A DNA stretch of 64,000 bases from Christiangramia sediminis (GCF_020552705.1 NZ_JAJBZG010000001.1:1-64000); one strand, 5' to 3'; positions 47,301 to 55,588 are shown, numbered from the stretch's first letter. Made by a program: numbers and translations. Notes: a model not told the origin generated them from the sequence alone.

Positions 47301-48375
47301 AACAAGTATAGAGGTTACGGCCAGTTTTGAAGACCAAATCCAGAGCTGTACGATCGCTCTTAATTTTGAGGACGATATTTCACCTACAATTAGTTGTCCG
47401 GGAGATCAGGTATTAAATATTACGGAAGGTGGTGTTGCCAGGGTTCCAGATTTCAGTGATCAGATAGATGCGGATGATAATTGTGGTATTGTTGAAGTTA
47501 TCCAGGATCCTTTGCCTGGTACTGAAATTACCACAGATACCAATATTTCAATTAGTGTGCTAGATGCCGCCGGAAATAGGGTCTCCTGTGATTTTGAACT
47601 TCAGCTAATGACTGGAGATGAACTTATGATCTCATGCCCGGCAGATAAAATACTGGAATGGGATGAAAATTGTTCTTTTACGCTCCCGGATTATACCGGG
47701 GAAGCCGAAGTTTTTAATGGAAATGGACTTGAGGTAATCCAGGATCCGTTACCGGGAACTGTGGTTACTGATTCAGAATTTGAAGTGAGTCTAAGAGTTG
47801 AAAACGGTTCAGATTCTGACTCCTGTAGCTTTAAAATATCACTGGAAGATAATACACCGCCTGTACTTCAACTTAATAATGTTAGCCGCAATCTTAATGG
47901 GGAAGGAATAGCTTTTATCAGCTTTGAAGATATCGATAATGGATCTTTTGATTCTTGTGACCCCGATGTAACTTATACGCTGAGCAAGTCTGTTTTTTCC
48001 TGTAAGGAATTGGGGACGAATCTGGTGCAGGTAACTGCAGAAGACAGCAGCGGAAATACTTCTTCAGGTTCCGTTACTGTTAGCATAACAGATGAGTTTG
48101 ATTTTTGTGAGGCTCCGCCTACCCAGGGATCGGAATATATTTTTATCTATCCTAACCCCAATACCGGAAGCTTTAAAGTGGCGACGCCAGCAGATGTCAC
48201 TATTCAACGTCTGGAGGTCTTTGATCATCGCGGCAGATTTATAGCCGCTAAAGATTATGAGGAGAATGTTTCGGAATATGCCCTGGAGCTGGGCCCTTTA
48301 CAGGAAGCGGTATATGTGGTGAAAATCATTACCAATAAAGAGATGCTACATAAAAGATTTATTTTTAAGTATTGA
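44314..48375 (+). CDS. Large secreted multidomain protein with NHL-like region, HYR-type repeats and type IX secretion tail
   Basis: This 1353-residue protein starts with a signal region (hydrophobic core TFIFLFFAFLSNVLG, about 21-35). Residues about 45-350 hold NHL/SMP-30-like strands with repeated phrases of the form DSSGKIYIADYFESG and DRDDKIYIAEYYDGS. From about 365 to 1270 follow HYR-like immunoglobulin-type repeats with paired cysteines and DNCGI or TDxxGN motifs. The last 80 residues (FIYPNPNTGSFKVATPADVT through HKRFIFKY) are a type-A T9SS sorting domain. It should be secreted or held on the surface. The start is TTG, since no in-frame ATG precedes the signal. The first 1 kb is visibly more AT-rich than the rest. 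Function unknown. Confidence 0.88.
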   Translation: MISAADIYDLKGSSLRKNCTFIFLFFAFLSNVLGQDPATQVPSYEHLNGVDLGTASSNSPENIIISTAVDSQGFIYTLSFGNGVDKLNPNGTINESQLISAADLESPLDIEVDSSGKIYIADYFESGSCLDNGKVKIFSSNGNLENEIAKSYFRPLGLAIDRDDKIYIAEYYDGSTCENGEESRIRVFNQDGNFIDGTNNVEIPYRLAVNSNYKLFVSQAGNDNPQVLIFDENLNQNGTLSNVISPGSIFIDEFDFIHIIEYAGRVDFEKFLNYDQLGFFELLVLASNIQQGINNNEFGFKIFNPTQGFEYYYQDGEIRFPVDIAINNLVCDSKLYLNNANISGTSLQFDLEIYERTPSFDLIDPIAECVGDFDLPLVNGSASISVEDINNGSTDNCGIESITLSQTTFTAADVYDVVMIVTDNAGNKDTCTVKVTVTGDEEPSLEITCVGTKEVQLLDDQPVTVLAEDIVSSDTSGLSFSPASFEFDCSDIGTQDIEITATDEETGATDFCVVAITVKDEKDPVVNCVAAGKEFQLENGSVTIAVSDIELSSSDNCGISTKTLSETTFTTSGTKNITLFVEDEAGNISDCTTSIEILPEEVPYEFKCIGDLTVNLGEEAQNSSVTEIPTSDFITSDISNLDLELSLQQFTCEDIGTNPLTIRATDKETGDEYSCTVNVTVKDVGAPLIICPAEAQTREIPANGIYVLPEVVDMFGISDNCAADEELVIVQDPPPGTEFTEEGDYEIILTATDPYDNTETCEVTYRLTKSSDTVAPEISCPENISFENDTGVCGAVINFQDAMATDDSGGEVTIQRTDNIDLISGNVFPVGTYTISYTATDESNNVSDCSFEIEVIDSQAPVLECKSSYELSFPRGETRILEPEELLNSFRDNCEGQDISLSLDRSQFTEEDDGQTINVTVTAFDSKNNSTSCVVPVNIVVVEEDELVLSCIDEYLIMADENCNYRVPDFSEILNYNPATASITQSIEAGSIIRAETSIEVTASFEDQIQSCTIALNFEDDISPTISCPGDQVLNITEGGVARVPDFSDQIDADDNCGIVEVIQDPLPGTEITTDTNISISVLDAAGNRVSCDFELQLMTGDELMISCPADKILEWDENCSFTLPDYTGEAEVFNGNGLEVIQDPLPGTVVTDSEFEVSLRVENGSDSDSCSFKISLEDNTPPVLQLNNVSRNLNGEGIAFISFEDIDNGSFDSCDPDVTYTLSKSVFSCKELGTNLVQVTAEDSSGNTSSGSVTVSITDEFDFCEAPPTQGSEYIFIYPNPNTGSFKVATPADVTIQRLEVFDHRGRFIAAKDYEENVSEYALELGPLQEAVYVVKIITNKEMLHKRFIFKY

Positions 48376-49273
48376 TCCGGGATTCAATATAATCGAAGAT
48401 CTTTTCAGGCTCTTCATCAAATTCGAACCACTTTATTTCAGGATCTTTTCTAAACCAGGTGAGTTGTCTTTTAGCAAACCTGCGGGTATTCTTTTTAATT
48501 TCTGAAATGGCCGTTTCCAGGTCTGTTTCTTCATCGAAATATTGAAAAAGCTCTTTATATCCCACGGTATTCAAGGCATTCAGATCTTTCCTGGAATAAA
48601 GGCTTTTGGCTTCCTGCACCAGGCCATTTTCGATCATAAGATCTACCCGTTTGTTAATGCGATCGTAGATCATTTCCCTATTGGCGGTAAGTCCAATTTT
48701 GATGCTTTCAAATTCACGTTTGGCTTTGTTCTGTTTTAGAAATGAGGAGAAAGGTTTCCCGGTTTCTATACATATTTCCAGGGCTCTTATCAGTCTATGC
48801 GGATTCTGAACATCAGCGGTTTTATAATAATCTGGATCCAGCACAAAAAGCTGTTTCTGTAACCAGTCAATACCATCTTTCTGCAGGTGCTGGTTAAGGT
48901 TTTTCCGAATTTCAGGATCCACTTCAGGAAATTCATCAAGACCTTCAGTGACTGCTTTCACGTATAATCCGCTTCCGCCCACCATAACTGCTACGGAATG
49001 CTTCTTAAAAAGCATTTCCAGTTTTTTGATGGCCTCTCTTTCAAAATCTCCTACAGAATAATCTTCTTCTATTGAAATATGCTGAATAAAATGATGTGTA
49101 ACAGCTTCCAGTTCCTCTGCTTCAGGTACCGCGGTTCCAATGCTCATTTCTTTAAAAAACTGTCTTGAATCTGCGGAAATGATCTCGGTATTCAAATGCT
49201 TTGCAACTTCAATGGAAAGTGAAGTTTTTCCGATAGCTGTGGGACCCAGGATGTTAATAAGAAAATTAGGCAT
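48365..49273 (-). CDS. miaA: tRNA dimethylallyltransferase
   Basis: MiaA adds a dimethylallyl group to A37 of tRNAs reading codons that start with U. It has 302 residues when started at the ATG at 49273. The frame runs to 49330, but the extra 19 residues precede the P-loop ILGPTAIGKTSLSIEVAK, which should be close to the N-terminus. Other hallmarks are ISADSRQFFKEMSIGTAVP, VMVGGSGLYVKAVTEGLD and FAKRQLTWFRKDPEIKWF. Its start overlaps the channel gene end by 8 bases. Its 3' end overlaps the convergent large secreted protein gene by 11 bases. Confidence 0.95.
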   Translation of the reverse strand: MPNFLINILGPTAIGKTSLSIEVAKHLNTEIISADSRQFFKEMSIGTAVPEAEELEAVTHHFIQHISIEEDYSVGDFEREAIKKLEMLFKKHSVAVMVGGSGLYVKAVTEGLDEFPEVDPEIRKNLNQHLQKDGIDWLQKQLFVLDPDYYKTADVQNPHRLIRALEICIETGKPFSSFLKQNKAKREFESIKIGLTANREMIYDRINKRVDLMIENGLVQEAKSLYSRKDLNALNTVGYKELFQYFDEETDLETAISEIKKNTRRFAKRQLTWFRKDPEIKWFEFDEEPEKIFDYIESRINT

Positions 49274-50093
49274 TGAGTTTGTATCCACAATTATGGCAGA
49301 ATTCGGCATCATCCAAATGTTTGCTCTCATTACAGTTAGGACATACCTGGGTATTGTTCAGCGACTTTTCTGCAGACTTACTGAATTCGGCGCTAACAAT
49401 TCCGGTAGGCACGGCGATGATCCCATAACCCGTGATCATGATTACCGAAGCGATAAAACGGCCTAAAGGCGTGATTGGGGCGATATCCCCAAAACCTACG
49501 GTAGTGAGGGTTACAATACACCAGTAGATGCTTAGCGGGATGTTCTCAAAACCAGATTCCTGCCCTTCTACCAGATACATTAAGGTTCCGGCAATGATAC
49601 AGATGATAAGTACGGCAAAAAGAAAAACGAGAATTTTGGCTTTACTGTTTCTCAGGGCAAGCATAAGTTTCCGGGATTCGCCAATATATCTGGTAACTTT
49701 AAGTATCCGGAATATCCTTAGAAGTCTTAGCGCTCTTATGGCAAAAAGAAGGTTGGCACCCCCAAAAATAAAACCTATATAACTGGGAAGGGTAGAGAGG
49801 AGATCTACGATCCCGTAAAAACTAAAAATATATCGCTTGGGTTTATTGATCACCACAATGCGCAGGATATATTCAATAGTGAAAATAGCGGTGATGATCC
49901 ATTCAGCGATATAGAATTCCCAGGCATATTTTACTAACAGGGGGGTAACACTTTCCATCATCACCAGGGCCACGCTTATAATGATCACTATAAGAATGGC
50001 AATATCGAAGATCTTTCCCGCAGGAGTATCAGCCTCATAAATTATTTCATGAAGTTTATGTTTCCAGGGAGGCATTGGTTTATTTTCTTCCAC
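49266..50093 (-). CDS. Voltage-sensor-type potassium channel with C-terminal zinc ribbon
   Basis: This 275-residue protein has the six-helix Kv plan. S1 is about 30-46, S4 carries the repeated arginines ALRLLRIFRILKVTRY (about 121-136), and the pore loop has the filter TTVGFGD (TVGFGD at 198-203), followed by S6. After S6 a short tail ends in two CxxC pairs, VCPNCNESKHLDDAEFCHNC, a small zinc-ribbon fold. The filter predicts K+ selectivity. Many bacterial relatives are annotated only as ion transporters. The tail could sense metal, redox or a partner (inference). The end overlaps miaA. Confidence 0.93.
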   Translation of the reverse strand: MEENKPMPPWKHKLHEIIYEADTPAGKIFDIAILIVIIISVALVMMESVTPLLVKYAWEFYIAEWIITAIFTIEYILRIVVINKPKRYIFSFYGIVDLLSTLPSYIGFIFGGANLLFAIRALRLLRIFRILKVTRYIGESRKLMLALRNSKAKILVFLFAVLIICIIAGTLMYLVEGQESGFENIPLSIYWCIVTLTTVGFGDIAPITPLGRFIASVIMITGYGIIAVPTGIVSAEFSKSAEKSLNNTQVCPNCNESKHLDDAEFCHNCGYKLNA

Positions 50094-50127
50094 AGTGACC
50101 TAAAAGTATAAAAAATTAGCGAAGACT

Positions 50128-51501
50128 CTACTCCTGAATAGAAAGTTGAATGATCTTAAAATTATGCTTCTTGCGTAAAAAGCTTTGAATAATATGTTGT
50201 GCGTCCCTATTGTCATTCATAGGGGTAATGATAGAACGAATAATATCCAGGTTGTTTATCTGGTGATTGAGGTTGAAATAGCCAATGCCTTTGAACTCTC
50301 CATCTTCAATAAGTAAGGCACTTTTTTCGTCTACTTCTCGGCCTCGCCCAATCAAAAGCATATTCTGGTTGTCATATGAGTGTTTGTCTATAAGCCCAAG
50401 AACCCTGTCGTTGTAAACTTCCGGGCTTTCCTCTTCTATACATGCCCCGTGACAGCTTTTGATGGTATAGGCGAAGCAATTTCCGTTACCTCCGTGTAAG
50501 CCGGCCAGGCGTTCACATAGCTCATACTCGGTCACCCATTTTTGGAGGGAGTTATTTCCCGATCTCAGGGAGCTGAAAGTGGTGATATTCTTTTTAGTTT
50601 TATTTGCACGTCCAATCTTGAGATTTACATAGCCATTCTCATCGGTAAACTGGTAAAGTGCATGGCTGAAAATGTCTCTTTTCAGAGCACGGTTGTAGCG
50701 GGGTTTTAATTCTTTGATCTCCTGGTTCTCTTTCAGTAATGCAATAAGTTCATTCCCGGTAAGCTCATAAGAGACTGAAGCTACCTTACGTTGCATTTCC
50801 TGTGACTTGGGATTGTCGTTGGTAAAATGCTGATTCACCCTTTTACGGATATTTCTCGATTTCCCTACATAAATGATCTCGCTGTTCTCGTCATGGAAAT
50901 AATAGATCCCGGTTTCTGAAGGTAATTCTTCAAGGATAAAGACCAGTTTTGTGTCTATATTCCTTTTAGGTTCCTTGCGTACATGCTGTTTCAAGATATC
51001 TTTTTCAACATCCTTAGCCAGCAACATTTTAAAGAGCTTGATGGTCGCCTGGGCATCTCCGGCGGCACGGTGACGGTCACTTAAAGGGATACCCAAAGAT
51101 CTAACCAGTTTTCCCAGGCTATAAGAGGGAAGATCTGGAATCAATTTCTTGGAAAGTTCAACTGTACAAAGGCTTTTTCTCTCAAATTCAAAGCCCAGAC
51201 GACGAAATTCGGTTCGCAGGATCCTGTAATCAAACTTAGCATTATGCGCTACTAGAATACAATCGCTGGTGATCTCCACAATTCTTTTGGCAACCTCATA
51301 GAATTTTGGCGCATTGCGAAGCATCTCATTGTTAATGCCGGTAAGATTTACCACGAATGGCTGAATATCCTGTTCAGGATTTACCAGGCTAATGAACTGG
51401 TCTACTACTTTTTGACCGTCAAACTTATATATGGCTATTTCGGTGATCCCTTCTTCATTATACTTACCACCAGTAGTCTCTATGTCTAATATCGCGTACA
51501 A
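50128..51501 (-). CDS. DEDDh exonuclease fused to a UvrC-type GIY-YIG nuclease
   Basis: This 457-residue protein has an N-terminal DnaQ-like 3'-5' exonuclease (about 1-165): YAILDIETTGGKYNEEGITE with Asp6 and Glu8, HNAKFDYRIL, and SDRHRAAGDAQAT. A GIY-YIG domain follows (about 198-275, TGIYYFHDENSEIIYVGKSR), as in UvrC and Cho. After this comes NGNCFAYTIKSCHGAC, a cysteine cluster like that in UvrC. The arrangement is the DnaQ-Cho-like fusion known in several bacteria, expected to act in repair. It lacks the UvrC C-terminal nuclease. The gene ends 34 bases before the channel start and probably shares its transcript. Confidence 0.92.
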   Translation of the reverse strand: MYAILDIETTGGKYNEEGITEIAIYKFDGQKVVDQFISLVNPEQDIQPFVVNLTGINNEMLRNAPKFYEVAKRIVEITSDCILVAHNAKFDYRILRTEFRRLGFEFERKSLCTVELSKKLIPDLPSYSLGKLVRSLGIPLSDRHRAAGDAQATIKLFKMLLAKDVEKDILKQHVRKEPKRNIDTKLVFILEELPSETGIYYFHDENSEIIYVGKSRNIRKRVNQHFTNDNPKSQEMQRKVASVSYELTGNELIALLKENQEIKELKPRYNRALKRDIFSHALYQFTDENGYVNLKIGRANKTKKNITTFSSLRSGNNSLQKWVTEYELCERLAGLHGGNGNCFAYTIKSCHGACIEEESPEVYNDRVLGLIDKHSYDNQNMLLIGRGREVDEKSALLIEDGEFKGIGYFNLNHQINNLDIIRSIITPMNDNRDAQHIIQSFLRKKHNFKIIQLSIQE

Positions 51502-51516
51502 ATTCGCTCTCCTTCG

Positions 51517-52176
51517 TTAATTATAATTTCTCTCGCCAAATATACTACTTCCAATTCTCACCATGGTAGAACCGCATTCCACAGCAATCTGATAATCACC
51601 GCTCATACCCATGGAAAGTTCTTTGAGTTGAGGATGCTGTTCTCTGAACTTATCAAAAACTGACTTTAGATATTTGAATTCAGACCTTACCTGTTCTTTA
51701 TCATCGGTGAAAGTTGCCATTCCCATAAGGCCGGTGATATTCACATGCTTCATTTTAGAGTAGGCTTCAGAGTTCAGGATTTCTTCTGCTTCTGCAGCAT
51801 CTATACCAAACTTGGAATCTTCTTCCGCAATTTTTATCTGAAGCAGGCAGTCTATCGTTCGTTCATTTTGTTTAGCCCTCTTATTGATCTCTTTAAGAAG
51901 TTTTAAACTGTCTACAGCGTGAATAAGCGAAACATAAGGCGCCATGTATTTTACCTTGTTTCGCTGTACGTGACCTACCATATGCCACTCGATATCTTTA
52001 GGAAGAGATTCCCATTTATCGGTCATTTCCTGGATCTTGTTCTCACCTAAAATACGCTGACTGGCATTATAAGCTTCCATTAGATCTTCGTTAGGTTTGG
52101 TTTTGGAAATGGCTACGAGCTTCACATTTTCAGGAAGTTCGCTTTTATATTTTTTGATATTTTCAGAAATGTCCAT
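51517..52176 (-). CDS. YggS/PROSC-family pyridoxal phosphate-binding protein
   Basis: This 219-residue protein has the PLP lysine Lys25 in KLVAISKTKPNEDL, a phosphate loop region MGMSGDYQIAVECGSTMVRIGSSIFG at the C-terminus and EWHMVGHVQRNKVKYM in the middle. YggS proteins carry PLP without catalysing a known reaction and keep B6 and amino acid levels in balance. It starts 70 bases after the DUF1015 gene and ends 15 bases before the exonuclease gene, on the same strand. Confidence 0.95.
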   Translation of the reverse strand: MDISENIKKYKSELPENVKLVAISKTKPNEDLMEAYNASQRILGENKIQEMTDKWESLPKDIEWHMVGHVQRNKVKYMAPYVSLIHAVDSLKLLKEINKRAKQNERTIDCLLQIKIAEEDSKFGIDAAEAEEILNSEAYSKMKHVNITGLMGMATFTDDKEQVRSEFKYLKSVFDKFREQHPQLKELSMGMSGDYQIAVECGSTMVRIGSSIFGERNYN

Positions 52177-52245
52177 CCTTTATTTCGTCTTTTAAATTAA
52201 GGATTAAATAAGCCCTGTAGGGAGGTGTGCTTAATTAATACGTGC

Positions 52246-53481
52246 TTAGAATTCGTAAATTGTAAGACCGTTTCGCAACTTAGGTTCAATATAAGTACTT
52301 TTTGGCGGCATGGTTAAATTTTCATCTGCAATTTGCTTTATTTCTGCAATTTCTGCAGGAAGCATTCCAAATCCCACGGCGAATTCACCCTTATCTACCC
52401 GTGTTTTCAATTCAATAATATCATTTCGGCCATGGATGTAGGCGATACGTTTATCGTTGCGCAGGTCTTCGATCCCAAGTATCGGTTTCAGGATATTTTC
52501 ATATAAGATATAAGAATCCAGCTCACTCAGGGAATCGGTAAAAGTATAATTGGTCTTTCTAAGATAAAGTGAATAGAATTCGCCATCCAGGTACATATTA
52601 AAATGATGTTTTTTGGAGGGTTTATAAACTTCATGGCCACGATTCTCTATTCTGAACCACTCATCAAGCAGAATCAGGAATTCTTCTTTGGAATGGCCGT
52701 TGAGGTCTTTTATGAGTCGGCTAAACTCGAAAATTCTCAGGTTGCTTTCAGAAATGAGGTAGCTCATAAAAAAATTATAGGCTTCTTTCCCGGTATGATC
52801 AGGGTTATTTTCTTTGCTTTCTTTGGCCAGTAAATAGGAAGAAGCACTGCGATGGTGCCCATCTGCAATATAAAGTTTCTCCATTGCCCCGAATTGTTCT
52901 TTTATCTGCTGGATATTTTCAGGATCGTCTATAAGCCAAAGTGAATGAGTTTCCTTATTGTAGGTCGCAAATTCATATTCAGGCCTGGATTTCATCCTTT
53001 TATCCAGAAGATCGTTGATCACTGTATTATCGGGATAAGTAAGCAATACAGGCTCGGTGTTAAAACCGACCACTTTCAGGTAATCCTTGAATAATTCTTC
53101 CCGGTGCGCAATGGTATCTTCATGCCGTCTTATTACCTCCTGTTTATAATCTTCGGCACTTGCCGCGGCAATTATTCCGCAGCAGGAGGTTTCCCTGGTT
53201 TTGATCTTATAGATATAATAGCAGGCTTGCTCATCCTGTTCAAAAATATGTTCTTCCTTGAACTCCAGGTAACGATTCTTTACCATGCCGAAGCGTTTCT
53301 CCCCGGCGATCTCATGCTGAAATTTATACCCGGGATTTATGATGTGCAGAAAGGAATAAGGATTGTACTCTAATTGTGCTTTTAATTCCTCTTCACTATA
53401 ATCTTCATAGGAGCGGGAAGCAACCAGCCCGGCATAGGCACGGGTAGGTCTAACTGCTTTAAATGGAAGGATCTTTGTCAA
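52246..53481 (-). CDS. DUF1015 family protein
   Basis: This 411-residue cytoplasmic protein matches DUF1015 (HTH-like serine kinase family in some databases). Hallmarks are LPFKAVRPTRAYAGLVASRS at the N-terminus, YNPYSFLHIINPGY, and the strongly conserved LYIADGHHRSASSYLLA (about residues 205-221). Archaeal relatives phosphorylate free serine, but whether this one does is unknown. It lies upstream of YggS and downstream of the 3-hydroxyacyl-CoA dehydrogenase gene, with a palindromic repeat between. Confidence 0.9.
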   Translation of the reverse strand: MTKILPFKAVRPTRAYAGLVASRSYEDYSEEELKAQLEYNPYSFLHIINPGYKFQHEIAGEKRFGMVKNRYLEFKEEHIFEQDEQACYYIYKIKTRETSCCGIIAAASAEDYKQEVIRRHEDTIAHREELFKDYLKVVGFNTEPVLLTYPDNTVINDLLDKRMKSRPEYEFATYNKETHSLWLIDDPENIQQIKEQFGAMEKLYIADGHHRSASSYLLAKESKENNPDHTGKEAYNFFMSYLISESNLRIFEFSRLIKDLNGHSKEEFLILLDEWFRIENRGHEVYKPSKKHHFNMYLDGEFYSLYLRKTNYTFTDSLSELDSYILYENILKPILGIEDLRNDKRIAYIHGRNDIIELKTRVDKGEFAVGFGMLPAEIAEIKQIADENLTMPPKSTYIEPKLRNGLTIYEF

Positions 53482-53502
53482 ATTAATGCTTTTGTTTACT
53501 AA

Positions 53503-53577
53503 GAGATTTCTCAGTCGTGTTTATGCACTCCTTCGAAATGACAGATATTTGTCATTTCGACCGAAGGGAGAAATCTC
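53503..53577. repeat. Nested palindromic intergenic repeat, copy 1
   Basis: GAGATTTCTC (53503-53512) pairs with GAGAAATCTC (53568-53577). Inside, TCGAAATGACA (53533-53543) pairs perfectly with TGTCATTTCGA (53550-53560). The half TGTCATTTCGA...GAGAAATCT recurs twice at 56.4-56.6 kb. It is a REP/MITE-like element common in flavobacterial intergenic DNA. The cruciform folds on either strand and may also stop transcription. Confidence 0.8.
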
Positions 53578-53595
53578 AATACTAACTACTCAATA

Positions 53596-54489
53596 CTATT
53601 TACTCTTAAACTGAGCGGAAACTTTTTCTGCCTTTCTGCTTTCCGAATAATCATAGAAGCCTTCCCCAGATTTTACCCCGATCTTTCCTGCTCTAACCAT
53701 ATTGGTCAATAGCGGACTTGGGGCGTATTTTGGATTTTTAAATCCGTCGTACATAACTTCAAGGATCGAGTGACATACGTCCAGCCCAATAAAATCGGCT
53801 AGCTGTAGCGGTCCCATAGGATGAGCCATTCCCAGTTTCATTACCGTATCTATTTCGTATACTCCGGCCACGCCGTTGTATAGGGTTTCAATTGCTTCAT
53901 TGATCATTGGCATTAAGATCCTGTTTGCAACAAAACCAGGATAGTCATTTACTTCTACCGGTACTTTATTCAGTTTTTCCGAAAGGTCCATGATCTTACT
54001 GGTCACTTCATCGGTAGTATTATAACCGCGGATGATCTCTACCAGCTTCATTACCGGCACCGGGTTCATAAAGTGCATCCCGATCACTCTTTCCGGATTT
54101 GAAACCACAGAAGCGATCTGGGTGATGGAAATGGAGGAGGTATTGGAAGCAAGAATCGTATCTGCTGAGGTCTGCTGATCCAGATGTCTGAAGATCTTTA
54201 GCTTTAATTCAGTATTTTCTGTAGCTGCTTCCACTACAAGATCGGCATCTTTTACTCCTTCAGAAATATCTGTATGAGTCGTGATATTTCCCAGGGTAGA
54301 TTTTTTCTGACCTTCCGTGATCTTTTCTTTGGAAAGCATCCGGTCAAGGTTTTTAGAAATGGTGTCCATTCCTTTTTTCAGGCTTTCTTCAGAAATATCT
54401 ATAAGTTCAACTTTGTAACCGCTTTGGGCAAAAGTATGTGCAATACCATTCCCCATGGTTCCGGCTCCTATAACTGCGATGTTTTTCAT
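53596..54489 (-). CDS. 3-hydroxybutyryl-CoA dehydrogenase family protein
   Basis: This 297-residue enzyme starts at the ATG at 54489, so that the NAD loop VIGAGTMGNGIAHTFAQSGY is near the N-terminus. An upstream extension of 12 codons is possible but reads into repeat DNA. The catalytic His-Asn region is in ERVIGMHFMNPVPVMKLVEI, and the C-terminal helical domain has PGFVANRILMPMINEA and MGPLQLADFIGLDVC. It should oxidise 3-hydroxybutyryl-CoA or a similar short 3-hydroxyacyl-CoA with NAD(P). Other genes of the pathway are not in this window. Confidence 0.94.
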   Translation of the reverse strand: MKNIAVIGAGTMGNGIAHTFAQSGYKVELIDISEESLKKGMDTISKNLDRMLSKEKITEGQKKSTLGNITTHTDISEGVKDADLVVEAATENTELKLKIFRHLDQQTSADTILASNTSSISITQIASVVSNPERVIGMHFMNPVPVMKLVEIIRGYNTTDEVTSKIMDLSEKLNKVPVEVNDYPGFVANRILMPMINEAIETLYNGVAGVYEIDTVMKLGMAHPMGPLQLADFIGLDVCHSILEVMYDGFKNPKYAPSPLLTNMVRAGKIGVKSGEGFYDYSESRKAEKVSAQFKSK

Positions 54490-54519
54490 TTTATTAATTT
54501 TTATAAGACTTTCTTGAAT

Positions 54520-54577
54520 CGTCATCCTGAACTTGATTCAGGATCTATTGAGAAGATGAATTAAGTTCAGCTTGACG
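54520..54577. repeat. Palindromic intergenic repeat of a second family
   Basis: CGTCA at 54520-54524 pairs with TGACG at 54573-54577, and TGAACTT pairs with AAGTTCA, leaving a TCC/GCT internal loop. It contains CATCCTGAACTTGATTCAGG, which includes a small hairpin of its own. This is a widespread kind of flavobacterial intergenic repeat, distinct from the TGTCATTTCGA family. Confidence 0.75.
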
Positions 54578-54606
54578 AATTATTATAGAAAATCTATTTT
54601 ATTAAA

Positions 54607-55572
54607 TTATACATTAAAATTTGCGATCACCTGGTTGGCCACCTGAAGTGCTTTCGCAGCCTGCTCCATGGTTACCACAGGTTCTTTATCATTATTTATA
54701 GCATCGGCAAAACTTTCCAGCTCCTCCAGGATTGCGTTATTTGGAGAAACATCAGGATTGTCGAAATAGATCTGTTTTTTAATTCCTTCCGCATTCTGAA
54801 GGATCATGGCAAAATCATCGGGATCTTCCGGGGCATCTTTCATTTTCACCACCTCACATTTTTTCTCCAGGAAATCCACAGAAATATAAGCATCCCGCTG
54901 AAAGAATCTCGATTTTCTCATGTTTTTCATCGAGATACGGCTGGCGGTAAGATTGGCCACACAACCATTTTCGAATTCAATTCGCGCATTGGCAATATCG
55001 GGAGTGTCGCTGATTACTGAAACGCCGCTGGCATTGATCTTTTTCACATCAGATTTTACCACGCTCATTACGGCGTCTATATCGTGGATCATAAGATCGA
55101 GCACCACCGGTACATCTGTTCCTCTCGGATTGAATTCCGCTAAACGGTGAGCTTCGATAAACATTGGATTTTCTATGCGATCTGCCACAGCCTGGAAGGC
55201 GGGGTTGAATCTTTCAACGTGACCAACCTGGCCTTTTACGTTATGTTTTTTGGCAAGTTTTATCAATTCTTCAGCCTCCTCGTAGGTATTGGTGATAGGC
55301 TTTTCAATAAAAAGATGTTTGCCTGCAGAAATGACTTTTTTGGCGACATCAAAATGTGCCAGGGTAGGAGTGACCACATCTATCATGTCGGCGTCGGCGA
55401 TGAGTTCATCAAGATCTTCATACATTTTGTAGCCGAATTCCTTAGCTACTTTTTCAGCATTTTCCTTATTCGCATCATAAAAACCTATCAGTTCATATTC
55501 TTCAGATTGATTCAGTAATTTAAGATGAATTTTTCCCAGATGGCCTGCGCCCAGGACTCCTGCTTTCAGCAT
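54607..55572 (-). CDS. Gfo/Idh/MocA-family NAD(P) oxidoreductase
   Basis: This 321-residue protein has a Rossmann N-terminal domain (VLGAGHLGKIHLKLLNQS, ELIGFYDANKENAEKVA) and the family's EKPITNTYEEAEELI (about residues 94-108, with the conserved Glu-Lys-Pro). The C-terminal domain carries GHVERFNPAFQ, the histidine in DLMIHDIDAVM and the sheet that binds a sugar or cyclitol. Substrate unknown. It has its own promoter 16 bases upstream. Confidence 0.93.
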   Translation of the reverse strand: MLKAGVLGAGHLGKIHLKLLNQSEEYELIGFYDANKENAEKVAKEFGYKMYEDLDELIADADMIDVVTPTLAHFDVAKKVISAGKHLFIEKPITNTYEEAEELIKLAKKHNVKGQVGHVERFNPAFQAVADRIENPMFIEAHRLAEFNPRGTDVPVVLDLMIHDIDAVMSVVKSDVKKINASGVSVISDTPDIANARIEFENGCVANLTASRISMKNMRKSRFFQRDAYISVDFLEKKCEVVKMKDAPEDPDDFAMILQNAEGIKKQIYFDNPDVSPNNAILEELESFADAINNDKEPVVTMEQAAKALQVANQVIANFNV

Positions 55573-55588
55573 ATTTTTGCAATTTTCA

